Below are positions 47,122-55,374 of a stretch of 64,000 nt of DNA, piece by piece; position 1 is the first letter of the stretch, and each line of letters begins with the position of its first letter. This stretch comes from Paraburkholderia solitsugae (GTDB lineage Bacteria; Pseudomonadota; Gammaproteobacteria; Burkholderiales; Burkholderiaceae): assembly GCF_013177695.1 (NCBI RefSeq), contig NZ_WOEY01000134.1, forward strand, positions 1 through 64,000, written 5' to 3'. The notes under the pieces were generated by a model. It made no database searches, was not told where the DNA came from, and was given only the letters and a program-made list of their open reading frames with translations. Position numbers and translations under genes: made by a program.

Positions 47122-47392
47122 GGGCAACGCTGGTCAACGGGTACGCGCACGGTCTGCGGCGAGCGGAAGATCGGCTTCGCCGGCACGGCCGTGCGGCGCG
47201 CAGGCGAAGCTGCTTGCCGATGGCAGTTGTCAGGTCTATCTGACCGTAACCTGGCGGGAAGGGCAGCAACGCAACACTGTCCTCGCGCTTTACCGCCCTG
47301 CGGGTTCGTTCCGCTCATCGCGACTATTGGCGCTGTGCTCAGCACGCATAGCGCCACCTTCCTGACTCCATCCCCGCCTTGCGAATCTACGG
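47122..47392. other. Gap between converging aldehyde dehydrogenase and marR
   Basis: No gene or clear repeat was seen in these 271 bases. Two short open frames of about 80 codons lack motifs. The sequence may be a decayed gene, but I cannot identify its source. Confidence 0.35.
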
Positions 47393-47887
47393 TTAAGGCA
47401 AATCTTCAAGCGCGCCTGCGTTTTCGAACAACTTGAGCAGCATGGAGCGCAACACCTTGACGTCGGCGGCGGTGAAGCCCGAGAGCGCTACCGACTCATG
47501 GCGCTTTGCGACAGGGACGATGCGCAGCGCAAGCTCTTCCCCTTTTTCCGTCAGGACAACCCTGATCGACCGTCCATCTGTCGCGCTCCTCTCCCGCCGC
47601 ACCAACTCCTGCCCCTCGAGACGATCGATGATCCTGGAGAGCGCCGAAATATCGGACGATGCATGGAGAGAAAGCTCAGACAAAGTCTGGCCCGGAACAT
47701 ACAGAAGCGAGGCGCAGACCCGCCACTCGCTGAGGTTCAGGCCGAACGGTTTAAGTGCCTTCGAGAAGGCGTTTCCCATTCGGCTGGTGGCACGGGCCAT
47801 CAGGAAGGGAATCGCTTTTTCCAGTTCTTCTGGTCGCTTGGGAGTGTTCACGATCGTCGCCAAAACTGAGGATTGAAGTGAATGCAT
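47393..47887 (-). CDS. MarR-family regulator
   Basis: 164 residues. Winged helix-turn-helix about 50-120 (LSEWRVCASLLYVPGQTLSEL, DISALSRIIDRLEGQELVRRE) followed by the wing ATDGRSIRVVLTEKG. No Shine-Dalgarno sequence precedes the ATG at 47887; a perfect-armed palindrome covers the start codon, so translation may begin from a short or leaderless mRNA, or at a later Met (residue 30). It faces the decarboxylase gene across 253 bp holding three TTGAAAA(A/G)TCAA sites. This is the likely repressor of the decarboxylase/aldehyde dehydrogenase block and of itself. Confidence 0.87.
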   Translation of the reverse strand: MHSLQSSVLATIVNTPKRPEELEKAIPFLMARATSRMGNAFSKALKPFGLNLSEWRVCASLLYVPGQTLSELSLHASSDISALSRIIDRLEGQELVRRERSATDGRSIRVVLTEKGEELALRIVPVAKRHESVALSGFTAADVKVLRSMLLKLFENAGALEDLP

Positions 47888-47911
47888 ATACTTGAAAAGT
47901 CAATTATATGC
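47884..47911. promoter_or_regulatory. 28-bp palindromic operator covering the marR start codon
   Basis: GCATATA (47884-47890) and TATATGC (47905-47911) flank a TTGAAAAGTCAA core (47892-47903). The element overlaps the marR ATG (47885-47887), so a bound protein would block transcription initiation or elongation of marR. The same core repeats at 48007-48018, 48039-48050, 54928-54939 and 54962-54973. Confidence 0.8.
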
Positions 47912-48003
47912 TATCCGATAGTGAGCGCGAATTGAAGCAGTTTTTCGGGGTGCGTGGGACTGTTCACGGGCGTCAATCGACAAGGGTTTACACGGAGCAC
48001 ATA

Positions 48004-48055
48004 TACTTGAAAAATCAAGTACAGTTCACTGCATATACTTGAAAAATCAAATATG
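48004..48055. promoter_or_regulatory. Tandem MarR-type operators upstream of the decarboxylase
   Basis: Two sites with the identical core TTGAAAAATCAA. The first is the perfect palindrome TACTTGAAAAATCAAGTA (48004-48021). The second has CATAT and ATATG arms (48032-48055). The cores are 32 bp apart, about three helical turns, so two dimers could bind the same DNA face. The decarboxylase start is 85 bp downstream. Confidence 0.8.
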
Positions 48056-48140
48056 TGACGACCGGGGACAACCCTATGTGATGCCCCTCATCTTCCTTGT
48101 TTGCAGATGAGGTTGCGATGCGTTGAATTGGAGCGGATCA

Positions 48141-49112
48141 ATGAGAAACAAGATTGCACTTGAAGAACACTTTGCGATAGACCTCACCATCGAGCAGTCG
48201 AAAATCTATGCGCCTGCCCCCGTTTGGGAGATGCTGAAGTCCAATCTGATGGACATTGAGCAGCAGAGACTCGAGCGGATGGAGCAGGGCGGAGCCGAGT
48301 ATTCCATCCTGTCGCTCAACTCGCCGGGCATCCAGGGGATCCCGGACGCCAAACAGGCGATCGATGTCGCGAGGCGCGCCAATGATGTCCTCGCTGACCA
48401 TGTTTCCCGGCATCCCACGCGCCTGGGCGGGTTCGCCGCGTTGCCGATGCAGGACCCCGAAGCTGCGGCACGTGAGCTCGAACGAACCGTGAAGGATCTG
48501 GGATTTCACGGCTTCATGGTGAATGGTTTTTCCCAGGTGGGCGATGCGGAAAATGTCGTGTACTACGACGCCCCGCAGTACACCGATTTCTGGGCGAGCG
48601 CGGCGGCGCTCGGCAAACCGTTTTATATGCATCCCCGGGATCCGTTGCCGTCCCGTGAACCGATCTACGACGGTTTTCCATGGCTGACCGCGGCGACTTG
48701 GGCGTTCGCGGTTGAAACGAGTATTCACGCCCTGAGACTGATGACGTCAGGTCTCTTCGACCGTAATCCCAGCTTGCAGATGATTCTTGGCCATCTCGGC
48801 GAGGGGATTCCGTACAACGTCTGGCGCGTCGACCACATTCTCAACAAGGCGCCACGCGGCGTGCCGTGCAAGCGCAGCGTGGGCGAATATCTCCAGGAGA
48901 ACGTCTACCTCACGACGAGCGGGAATTTCAGAACGCAGACGCTTCAGTCCGCGATGCTGGAGGTTGGCAGTGACCGGATCATGTATTCGGTCGACTACCC
49001 ATTTGAAACGCATGACGAGGCGTCCCAATGGTTCGACACATGCTCGATCAGCGAAACTGATCGCGTGAAGATTGGACGTGAGAATGCTCGGCGCCTATTC
49101 GGACTTGAATGA
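48141..49112 (+). CDS. Gamma-resorcylate-decarboxylase-like amidohydrolase
   Basis: 323 residues. Strong likeness to reversible gamma-resorcylate (2,6-dihydroxybenzoate) decarboxylases: ALEEHF at the N-terminus, ILSLNSPGIQGIPD, FHGFMVNGFSQ, MHPRDPLPS, YDGFPWLTAATWAFA, and TTSGNFRTQTL. Metal and catalytic residues are Glu8, His10, His164, His218 and Asp285 (in SVDYPFE), matching the family closely. The expected reaction is non-oxidative removal of CO2 from a dihydroxybenzoate to give resorcinol (or another phenol). The start at 48141 has GGAGCGG upstream. Its stop overlaps an alternative start of the next gene. The precise isomer is not decided by sequence. Confidence 0.88.
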   Translation: MRNKIALEEHFAIDLTIEQSKIYAPAPVWEMLKSNLMDIEQQRLERMEQGGAEYSILSLNSPGIQGIPDAKQAIDVARRANDVLADHVSRHPTRLGGFAALPMQDPEAAARELERTVKDLGFHGFMVNGFSQVGDAENVVYYDAPQYTDFWASAAALGKPFYMHPRDPLPSREPIYDGFPWLTAATWAFAVETSIHALRLMTSGLFDRNPSLQMILGHLGEGIPYNVWRVDHILNKAPRGVPCKRSVGEYLQENVYLTTSGNFRTQTLQSAMLEVGSDRIMYSVDYPFETHDEASQWFDTCSISETDRVKIGRENARRLFGLE

Positions 49113-49135
49113 TGCGAGGAATAGGGAGCAATGTG

Positions 49136-50605
49136 ATGTCTGTAACTGAACTGGCACCAGCTAACGTCTGGCGCAACAACATTTTTAGCGGTGGGTGGAA
49201 AACCGGAGGCGCGGGAACGATTCCGGTGACCGAGAAAGCGACCGGTGCGGAAATGGGATCGATAGGTTGCGCGTCGGCTGCCGACGTGTCAGCCGCCGCC
49301 GCGATCGCGGCGGATGCGCAACGCGCCTGGGCTGCGACACCGGGGCCTCAGCGAGGCGATGTGTTGCGCGAGGTTGCGCGTTTGCTGGAGGTTCACAAAG
49401 AGGAGATCGCCGTTCAGATTGTCCGCGAGACTGGGTCGATACGGCCAAAGGGGCAACTTGAGGTGAAGTTGGCGATACGCGAGATTCTCGAAGCTGCGGC
49501 GTTAGGTAGCCAGCCAACCGGGATGATCACGACGAGCGACGTGAAGGGGCGGCATAGCGTAGCGCGCAGAATTCCAATGGGCGTGGTCGGCGTCATTACC
49601 CCGTGGAATTCTCCGTTCATCCTGGCGGCGCGAGCCATCGCGCCGGCGCTGGCCACCGGTAACGCCGTGCTGCTCAAGCCCGATCCTCAATCGCCGGTCT
49701 GCGGCGGTGTCATGTATGCGCGGCTATTCGAGGCTGCGGGTTTGCCTGAGGGACTGTTCCATGTGCTTCCCGGTGGCGCGGACACCGGTGACGCGCTAGT
49801 CCGGGATCCGCTTGTCAACATGATCAGCTTCACGGGGTCGACGCAGGTTGGGCAAACGATCGGCGCCGTCGCGGGTGGTTTGCTCAAGCGAGCGAGCCTC
49901 GAGCTCGGCGGCAAGAATCCCTACATCGTGCTTGACGATGTCGATGTCGAAGCTGCGGCGAGCGCTGGGGCGTGGGGATCGTTTTTGCATCAGGGGCAAG
50001 TCTGCATGTCGGCAGGCCGGCATCTCGTTCATGAAAGCATTGCTGACGCGTACATTGAAAGCCTCGTCCGGCGCGCCCGGGCGCTATCGGTTGGCGACCC
50101 TTTCAAGGGCAATTTCCATCTTGGCCCCATCATCAACGAACGGCAGGCCGCGAACGTGGATCGCATCGTGGCGGAGTCTGGCAGCAAGGGGGCGAAGGTG
50201 CTCGCCGGTGGATCCCGCGACGGGCTGTTTTTTAAACCGACCGTCATGGTAGACGTCGCACCAGGCATGCCTGCGTTTGAGGAAGAGATCTTCGGTCCCG
50301 TCGCCGCAGTGACTGTGTTCAAGAACGATGACGAAGCCGTAACGTTCGCCAATCAGAACCGGTATGGCCTGGTTGCTGCCGTGGCTTCAGCCGATTTGCG
50401 CCGAGCCCAGCGGATCGCGGACCGGCTGCACGCCGGCATCATCCACATCAATGATCAGACGGTTAATCACGAGGTGTTTGGGCCGATGGGCGGTCTGGGT
50501 TTGTCCGGCAACGGACATAACTACAGCACGCTGACCAACATCGACCAGTTTACAGAATGGCAGTGGGTGACGAGCCGCGACGATCTTCCGGCTTTTCCGT
50601 TCTAG
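49136..50605 (+). CDS. Aldehyde dehydrogenase (benzaldehyde/vanillin type)
   Basis: 489 residues from the ATG at 49136 with AGGGAG upstream; an alternative ATG at 49109 overlaps the decarboxylase stop. Motifs: GVITPWNSPFI, FTGSTQVGQTI, catalytic Glu in LELGGKNPY, catalytic Cys in GQVCMSAGR, EEIFGPVAAV. HINDQTVNHEVFGPMGG near the end is typical of benzaldehyde and vanillin dehydrogenases. It follows the decarboxylase, so it may supply a dihydroxybenzoate from the corresponding aldehyde. Unlike the ALDH at 45667 it keeps the normal FTGST turn. Confidence 0.87.
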   Translation: MSVTELAPANVWRNNIFSGGWKTGGAGTIPVTEKATGAEMGSIGCASAADVSAAAAIAADAQRAWAATPGPQRGDVLREVARLLEVHKEEIAVQIVRETGSIRPKGQLEVKLAIREILEAAALGSQPTGMITTSDVKGRHSVARRIPMGVVGVITPWNSPFILAARAIAPALATGNAVLLKPDPQSPVCGGVMYARLFEAAGLPEGLFHVLPGGADTGDALVRDPLVNMISFTGSTQVGQTIGAVAGGLLKRASLELGGKNPYIVLDDVDVEAAASAGAWGSFLHQGQVCMSAGRHLVHESIADAYIESLVRRARALSVGDPFKGNFHLGPIINERQAANVDRIVAESGSKGAKVLAGGSRDGLFFKPTVMVDVAPGMPAFEEEIFGPVAAVTVFKNDDEAVTFANQNRYGLVAAVASADLRRAQRIADRLHAGIIHINDQTVNHEVFGPMGGLGLSGNGHNYSTLTNIDQFTEWQWVTSRDDLPAFPF

Positions 50606-50627
50606 ATCAGACAGAGTGAGGTGAATA

Positions 50628-52001
50628 GTGACCCCCAGTACTGAGCAACGCGTGCAAGAGGCACCTGCTTCGACCGTCGACATTGGCGCGCTGATCGATA
50701 GCCAGCCACTGAGCACCTTCCAGAAATGGATCATGGTCATGATCGGTTGCTCGGTGGTGATGGATGGGTTCGATGTGCAGACAATGGGTTTTGTCGCACC
50801 TGCGATTGTCCGGGCGTGGGGCATCAGTCCCGCCGAACTCGGCCCCATTTTCGGCGTCGGCCTGCTGGGGATGCTCGTGGGCTCCATCGTACTCGGCGCT
50901 ATGGCCGATCGCGCGGGGCGCCGGCCGGTGCTGATCGGCGCGACCGTCTTCTATGGGCTATGCATGCTCGGTACCACCCTGGTTCAAAGTGTGCCGGAGT
51001 TTCTTGTCATTCGTTTCCTGACCGGTTTCGGTATCGGTGGTGTGATGGGTAACGCCATCGCGCTGGTCAGCGAATACAGTCCGCAGAAAAATCGGGCGTC
51101 TCTGATGACGTGGGTTTCGTGTGGTTTCACGGGTGGGGCAATCGCTGGAGGGCTTCTCTGCGCCACGCTGCTCCCGTCGATGGGCTGGAGGTCGGTGTTC
51201 TTCGTTGGGGGCATATTGCCGTTGGCCATCGCAGCCGCGATGGCCAGGTACTTGCCAGAATCGCTCCAACTGATGGTGCTCAAACAGCGCAGCCTGGAAC
51301 GGATTGCCCAGTGGCTGAGGCGGATCGCGCCGAACGTCCAGGTCGGGCCCGGAACGCGCTTTGCCGTTCACGGGCAGCCGCAGGCGAAGGCCTCAGTTAG
51401 CGAACTCTTTCGCCATGGCCGCGGCACAACTACGCTGTTGCTATGGGGTATCAACTTCGCGAACCTGCTTGATCTCTTTTTCCTGTCGAACTGGCTTCCA
51501 ATGCTTTCCTTGCGAGTGGGCCACGAAGTGTCGACGGCTGTGCTCATCGGCACCTCATTGCAGATCGGCGGTACTGTGGGTGCGCTGCTGCTGGGCCCGT
51601 TGATGGACCGCTTCGGCTTCTATCGTGTCCTGGCGTTCAGCTTTCTGGTGGCGACAATTTCGGTCTCGTCCGTCGGTCTCCCTGATCTATCGACAGGATT
51701 GCGCTATGCGGTCGTGCTGATAAGCGGGATCTGCATTGTAGGCGGGCAACCGGCGGTCAACGCGTTGACCGCGACACTCTATCCCACCTCGCTGCGGGCC
51801 ACCGGAGTTGGCTGGAGTCTCGGAATCGGCCGGGCGGGTTCAATTATCGGTCCTGTCGTGGCGGGACAACTGGTCGAACTGCAGTGGTCGAACACGGCGT
51901 TGTTTGTCGCGGCCGCGGTGCCGGCGCTGGCATCGTGTCTGATGCTTGTTCTCCTTAGCCGTGTTTCGAGGAAAAATCGGATCGATTGCGTCGATTGCTA
52001 G
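50628..52001 (+). CDS. MFS transporter, aromatic acid:H+ symporter (AAHS) type
   Basis: 457 residues from a GTG start at 50628 preceded by GAGGTG. The first membrane helix reads VVMDGFDVQTMGFVAPAIV, the AAHS signature with the conserved Asp, followed by ADRAGRRPVLIG. Twelve helices. It lies between the aldehyde dehydrogenase and the molybdenum hydroxylase genes and probably imports the aromatic acid substrate. A homologous carrier at 33460 has a similar fold but a different N-terminus; both kept in one region suggests two related substrates. Confidence 0.9.
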   Translation: MTPSTEQRVQEAPASTVDIGALIDSQPLSTFQKWIMVMIGCSVVMDGFDVQTMGFVAPAIVRAWGISPAELGPIFGVGLLGMLVGSIVLGAMADRAGRRPVLIGATVFYGLCMLGTTLVQSVPEFLVIRFLTGFGIGGVMGNAIALVSEYSPQKNRASLMTWVSCGFTGGAIAGGLLCATLLPSMGWRSVFFVGGILPLAIAAAMARYLPESLQLMVLKQRSLERIAQWLRRIAPNVQVGPGTRFAVHGQPQAKASVSELFRHGRGTTTLLLWGINFANLLDLFFLSNWLPMLSLRVGHEVSTAVLIGTSLQIGGTVGALLLGPLMDRFGFYRVLAFSFLVATISVSSVGLPDLSTGLRYAVVLISGICIVGGQPAVNALTATLYPTSLRATGVGWSLGIGRAGSIIGPVVAGQLVELQWSNTALFVAAAVPALASCLMLVLLSRVSRKNRIDCVDC

Positions 52002-52028
52002 CGAGTCTCGACAAATCCAGAGAGCGTA

Positions 52029-52056
52029 TTTCGATCAATAAATTAGCATGACTAAT
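52029..52056 (+). promoter_or_regulatory. Operator-like element ahead of the iron-sulfur subunit gene
   Basis: TTTCGAT at 52029 and, 13 bases on, ATTAG-CATGA-CTAAT (52042-52056). The same two blocks with identical spacing recur at 55131-55158. The ATTAG/CTAAT arms are perfectly symmetric. The start codon is 81 bp downstream. A regulator is not identified. Confidence 0.6.
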
Positions 52057-52136
52057 GTAAAAACCGTGGTAGCGGTTTCTGCGTCGATCTGATCCAGAAA
52101 AAATGGCATCAGAGATAGGAATTCAAGGAAGATGAC

Positions 52137-52601
52137 ATGGGCATTTCGATCACGGTGAATGGCAAGCGACACCTTCTGACCGTAGCTGCTGACACGCCAC
52201 TGCTCTACGTGCTGCGCAACGATCTTCAGTTAAATGGTCCGAAGTTCGGCTGCGGCGAGGCGCAGTGTGGTGCATGCACGGTTATGGTCGGCAAAGATGC
52301 GACGCCCTCATGTGTTTTCCCGGTTGGCGCGGTAGGTGCGGCTCAGGTGACCACGATTGAAGGCCTGGGTCATGGCGAACACCTTCATGCGTTGCAGAGA
52401 GCCTTCCTCGCTGAGCAGGCCGCACAGTGTGGCTATTGCTCGAGCGGCATGTTGATGGCCGCGAAAGCGCTGCTAGAACGAATTCCCGATCCGGATCCGG
52501 CGACCATACGGCGCAAGTTGGCCGGCCAGAAATGCCGGTGCGGCACGCACAACCGAATCGTCCGTGCGATTCAGCGCGCAGCGCAGGAGTTGCGCGGATG
52601 A
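52137..52601 (+). CDS. 2Fe-2S subunit of a molybdenum hydroxylase (IorA-like)
   Basis: 154 residues. Plant-type ferredoxin half with GCGEAQCGACTV and a later Cys, then a helical half with CGYCSSGM and CRCGTHNRI, giving the eight cysteines for two 2Fe-2S clusters. This is the small subunit of isoquinoline-1-oxidoreductase or aldehyde-oxidase-type enzymes. Its stop overlaps the start of the large-subunit gene (ATGA). It transfers electrons from the Mo site to an acceptor, in this branch probably cytochrome c. A degraded copy of the 3' end is at 55231-55275. Confidence 0.92.
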   Translation: MGISITVNGKRHLLTVAADTPLLYVLRNDLQLNGPKFGCGEAQCGACTVMVGKDATPSCVFPVGAVGAAQVTTIEGLGHGEHLHALQRAFLAEQAAQCGYCSSGMLMAAKALLERIPDPDPATIRRKLAGQKCRCGTHNRIVRAIQRAAQELRG

Positions 52602-54826
52602 ACACCATCAAACTTTCTCGACGCGCGTTCGGCAAGCTGGCTGGCGCGGTAGTCGCGACGTTCTCGCTTGCGCCGTTCTCCGAGTTTGCGTGGGACGAGC
52701 CCGACCTCCCGGTTGATCTTCGTGCCAATCGCAGGCTTGATGGTTGGATTCGAGTCGACGAGGCGGGCACGGTCACGATCTTCACGGGAAAGGCTGAGCT
52801 GGGGCAGGGTATTCTCACCGCGCTCTTGCAGATCGCTGCGGACGAACTCGATGTGGATCTGGATCGCGTGCACATGATTTCCGCGGATACGGCCCGCAGC
52901 CCGAACGAGACCTACACTTTCGGCAGCCAATCGGTCGAGCAAGGCGGGGCGGCGTTACGCGCTGCCGCAGCCCAGGCGAGGGCGGTCCTGGTTGGCGTGG
53001 CGTGCCGGCGATTCAACGTACCGGCGGCGGAGCTGCGGGTCGAGAACGGTGTCGTGCTGACGGCCGACGGCCGTCGCATGAGCTACGCGGAGATCGTGAG
53101 AGACGAACGGGAGCTTCTCGCGCGTGAGGTGACGGCGGACGTCACCCCGAAGCGTCCGTCGGAATACAAGCTGGTCGGCAAGTCGGTGGCGCGCATTGAT
53201 TTTCCGGCGAAGTTCACCGGCGGCGCGGCATTCGTTCAGGATATGCGTCTGCCGGGCATGCTTTTCGGCCGTATCGTGCGGCCTCCGAGGTATGGCGCGC
53301 AGCTGGTTTCGCTCGACGATGCATCGGTCAGGGCGCTCGCGGGTGTCGTTGCGGTGGTTCGCAATGGCAACTTCCTCGGTGTCGTCGCCGAGCGCGAAGA
53401 GCAGGCGATAGCTGCACGTCGTGCGTTGCAGGAGGCGGCACAGTGGAGCGCGGATTATGTTGCGTTGCCGGACGTCGATCATCTCGAGCCGGCATTGCAA
53501 CGCTGGCGAAGCGCAGATGCCGTGATTGGCGAAGCGGGACAGGAGACGCCCGTGCCTGATAGCGCGAAGCAACTGGAGGTGACGTACTCTCGCCCCTACC
53601 TTTCACACGCGTCAATTGGGCCTTCGTGTTCCGTTGCGCAGCTCAAGGACGGGCACATGACCGTCTGGTCCCACACGCAGGGTGCGTTTCCACTGCGCGG
53701 CAATCTCGCTACGGTGCTTGATATGCCCATGAATGCGGTCGACGTGGTGCACGTGCCGGGTTCGGGTTGCTACGGGCACAATGGCGCTGACGATGTGGCG
53801 CTGGATGCGGCGCTGCTTGCTCGTGAGGTGGCGGGACGGCCGGTGAAGGTTCAATGGATGCGCGATGACGAATTCGCATGGGCGCCGATCAGTCCGGCAA
53901 TGGTGATGCGGGTGAAGGCGGCGCTCTCCTCGGAAGGCCGCATCGTCGACTGGAACTATGACGTTTGGAGCAATTCGCACGCAATGCGGCCGGGCCAACC
54001 CGGTGGTGTGAATCTACTGGCCGCCTGGCACCTCGCCAAGCCCTTTCAGCCGTCGACACCCGTGCCGATTCCACAGCCATACGGCAATGGAGACCGTAAT
54101 GCGGTGCCACTCTACGATCTGGCGCGCAAGAGGGTGACGAACCATCTGCTGCTGGACGCACCCATTCGCACGAGTTCGCTGCGCACGTTGGGCGCTTACG
54201 GAAATGTATTTGCGATCGAGTCGTTCATGGACGAGCTTGCGCTCGCGGCAAATACCGATCCGGTCGCGTTCCGGCTGGCGCACCTCAGTGATCCGCGTGC
54301 GCTTGCCGTGGTGCGGGAGGCGGCAGGCCAGTCCGGATGGCGGCCCGGGTTGAAGGGCGACGGGCAGCGCGGACGCGGCTTCGCGTATGCACGCTACAAA
54401 AACATTGGGGCATACGCTGCGATCGTCGTCGACGTGCACGTTGACCGCTCCACGGGCGTGATCAGTGTGACGAAAGTGACCGCTGCCATTGACGTGGGCC
54501 GCGTGATCAATCCTGACGGCGTGAAGAATCAGATCGAGGGTGGCATCGTCCAGGCGCTGAGCTGGGCGCTCAAGGAGCGGGTCATGTTCAGTCACACCGA
54601 AATCACCACGCGTAGTTGGCGAGACTACCCGATCCTGAGCTTCGCCGAGGTGCCGCCGATCGACGTCGTGCTGCTGGACCCTGCCGATGCGGCTTCCCTT
54701 GGCGCAGGCGAATGTTCCCTGGGCCCGACGGCAGCCGCGCTAGCGAACGCGGTGGCGCATGCAAGCGGCGCCCGTTTGCGCAATTTGCCCATGGTGCCGG
54801 CCAAGGTTCTCGAGCGTCTCGTCTGA
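52598..54826 (+). CDS. Molybdopterin-binding subunit of a periplasmic molybdenum hydroxylase (IorB-like)
   Basis: 742 residues from the ATG at 52598, overlapping iorA by four bases; a longer frame from 52427 is rejected. The N-terminus MNTIKLSRRAFGKLAGAVVA is a twin-arginine leader (SRRAFGK), so export as a folded complex is expected. The body has the aldehyde-oxidase/xanthine-dehydrogenase large-subunit pattern: GRIVRPPRYGA, AKFTGGAAFVQDM, KVQWMRDDEF, and the likely catalytic-Glu region GAGECSLGPTAAA near the C-terminus. Hydroxylates a heterocycle or oxidises an aldehyde. No cytochrome c or XdhC-type maturation gene lies nearby. Confidence 0.9.
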   Translation: MNTIKLSRRAFGKLAGAVVATFSLAPFSEFAWDEPDLPVDLRANRRLDGWIRVDEAGTVTIFTGKAELGQGILTALLQIAADELDVDLDRVHMISADTARSPNETYTFGSQSVEQGGAALRAAAAQARAVLVGVACRRFNVPAAELRVENGVVLTADGRRMSYAEIVRDERELLAREVTADVTPKRPSEYKLVGKSVARIDFPAKFTGGAAFVQDMRLPGMLFGRIVRPPRYGAQLVSLDDASVRALAGVVAVVRNGNFLGVVAEREEQAIAARRALQEAAQWSADYVALPDVDHLEPALQRWRSADAVIGEAGQETPVPDSAKQLEVTYSRPYLSHASIGPSCSVAQLKDGHMTVWSHTQGAFPLRGNLATVLDMPMNAVDVVHVPGSGCYGHNGADDVALDAALLAREVAGRPVKVQWMRDDEFAWAPISPAMVMRVKAALSSEGRIVDWNYDVWSNSHAMRPGQPGGVNLLAAWHLAKPFQPSTPVPIPQPYGNGDRNAVPLYDLARKRVTNHLLLDAPIRTSSLRTLGAYGNVFAIESFMDELALAANTDPVAFRLAHLSDPRALAVVREAAGQSGWRPGLKGDGQRGRGFAYARYKNIGAYAAIVVDVHVDRSTGVISVTKVTAAIDVGRVINPDGVKNQIEGGIVQALSWALKERVMFSHTEITTRSWRDYPILSFAEVPPIDVVLLDPADAASLGAGECSLGPTAAALANAVAHASGARLRNLPMVPAKVLERLV

Positions 54827-54922
54827 TGTGTGCTCGCCTTCGATCAGGGGGCGAGGGGAACATTCTTGAGCCAGTTCATTTCAGTCTGCCGCATCGGTAG
54901 GTTGAGGGTTTACATGAGTAGG

Positions 54923-54979
54923 TATATTTGAAAAATCAACTACAATCCATTTCAAATATGATTGAAAAATCAAATAAAT
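54923..54979. promoter_or_regulatory. Second tandem pair of MarR-type operators
   Basis: TTGAAAAATCAA occurs at 54928-54939 and 54962-54973, 34 bp apart, in AT-rich DNA downstream of iorB. Spacing resembles the pair at 48007 and 48039. The next intact gene, the FAD hydroxylase at 55375, is about 400 bp away. Confidence 0.7.
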
Positions 54980-55130
54980 GTGATCCAGCCGAACTCGAAT
55001 AAGCCGTGCCTTGCCGCCGCGGTCTGCATCAGGATCGCATCTGATGTGTGTTTTACCTGACCATGCGCCGGGACGGAATCGGATCGATCGGGCCTGGGGC
55101 TAGCTGACTATGACCAATTCGAACCTGATC

Positions 55131-55275
55131 TTTCGATAAATTTATTAGTATGGCTAATTAAAAAAATAATCGAGGTGACAGTTTACACGCTGGACTGATC
55201 TGCAAAAAGTGGCGCCATGGATGGAAGGCTCCGATTCGGATCAGACGGCCATACGACGCGAATTGGCCGGCTAGA
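55131..55275 (+). pseudogene. Collapsed second copy of the iron-sulfur subunit gene with its promoter
   Basis: TTTCGAT (55131-55137) and ATTAG-TATGG-CTAAT (55144-55158) repeat the operator ahead of the gene at 52137 with the same spacing. Downstream DNA to about 55220 remains alignable to 52075-52105. Then 55231-55275 matches 52486-52530, near the 3' end of the intact gene, at 37 of 45 bases; in that frame it reads SDQTAIRRELAG followed by a premature TAG where the intact gene reads IRRKLAGQK. The middle of the gene is absent. This looks like a duplicate with a large internal deletion. Confidence 0.75.
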
Positions 55276-55374
55276 GGGCGTTGACGTCTTGAGGAGACGC
55301 CTGAAGGGGAAGCCAAGTGGTGACACGGCCCCGGAGCACGTCCGGTAGACAGGGTTAGAAAACGGAGATTGGTT

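Noticed and set aside
55217..55348. A 43-codon open frame starting ATG in the iron-sulfur relic
   Set aside because: It is out of frame with the parent gene, whose own frame ends at a stop, so the reading is an accident of decay.
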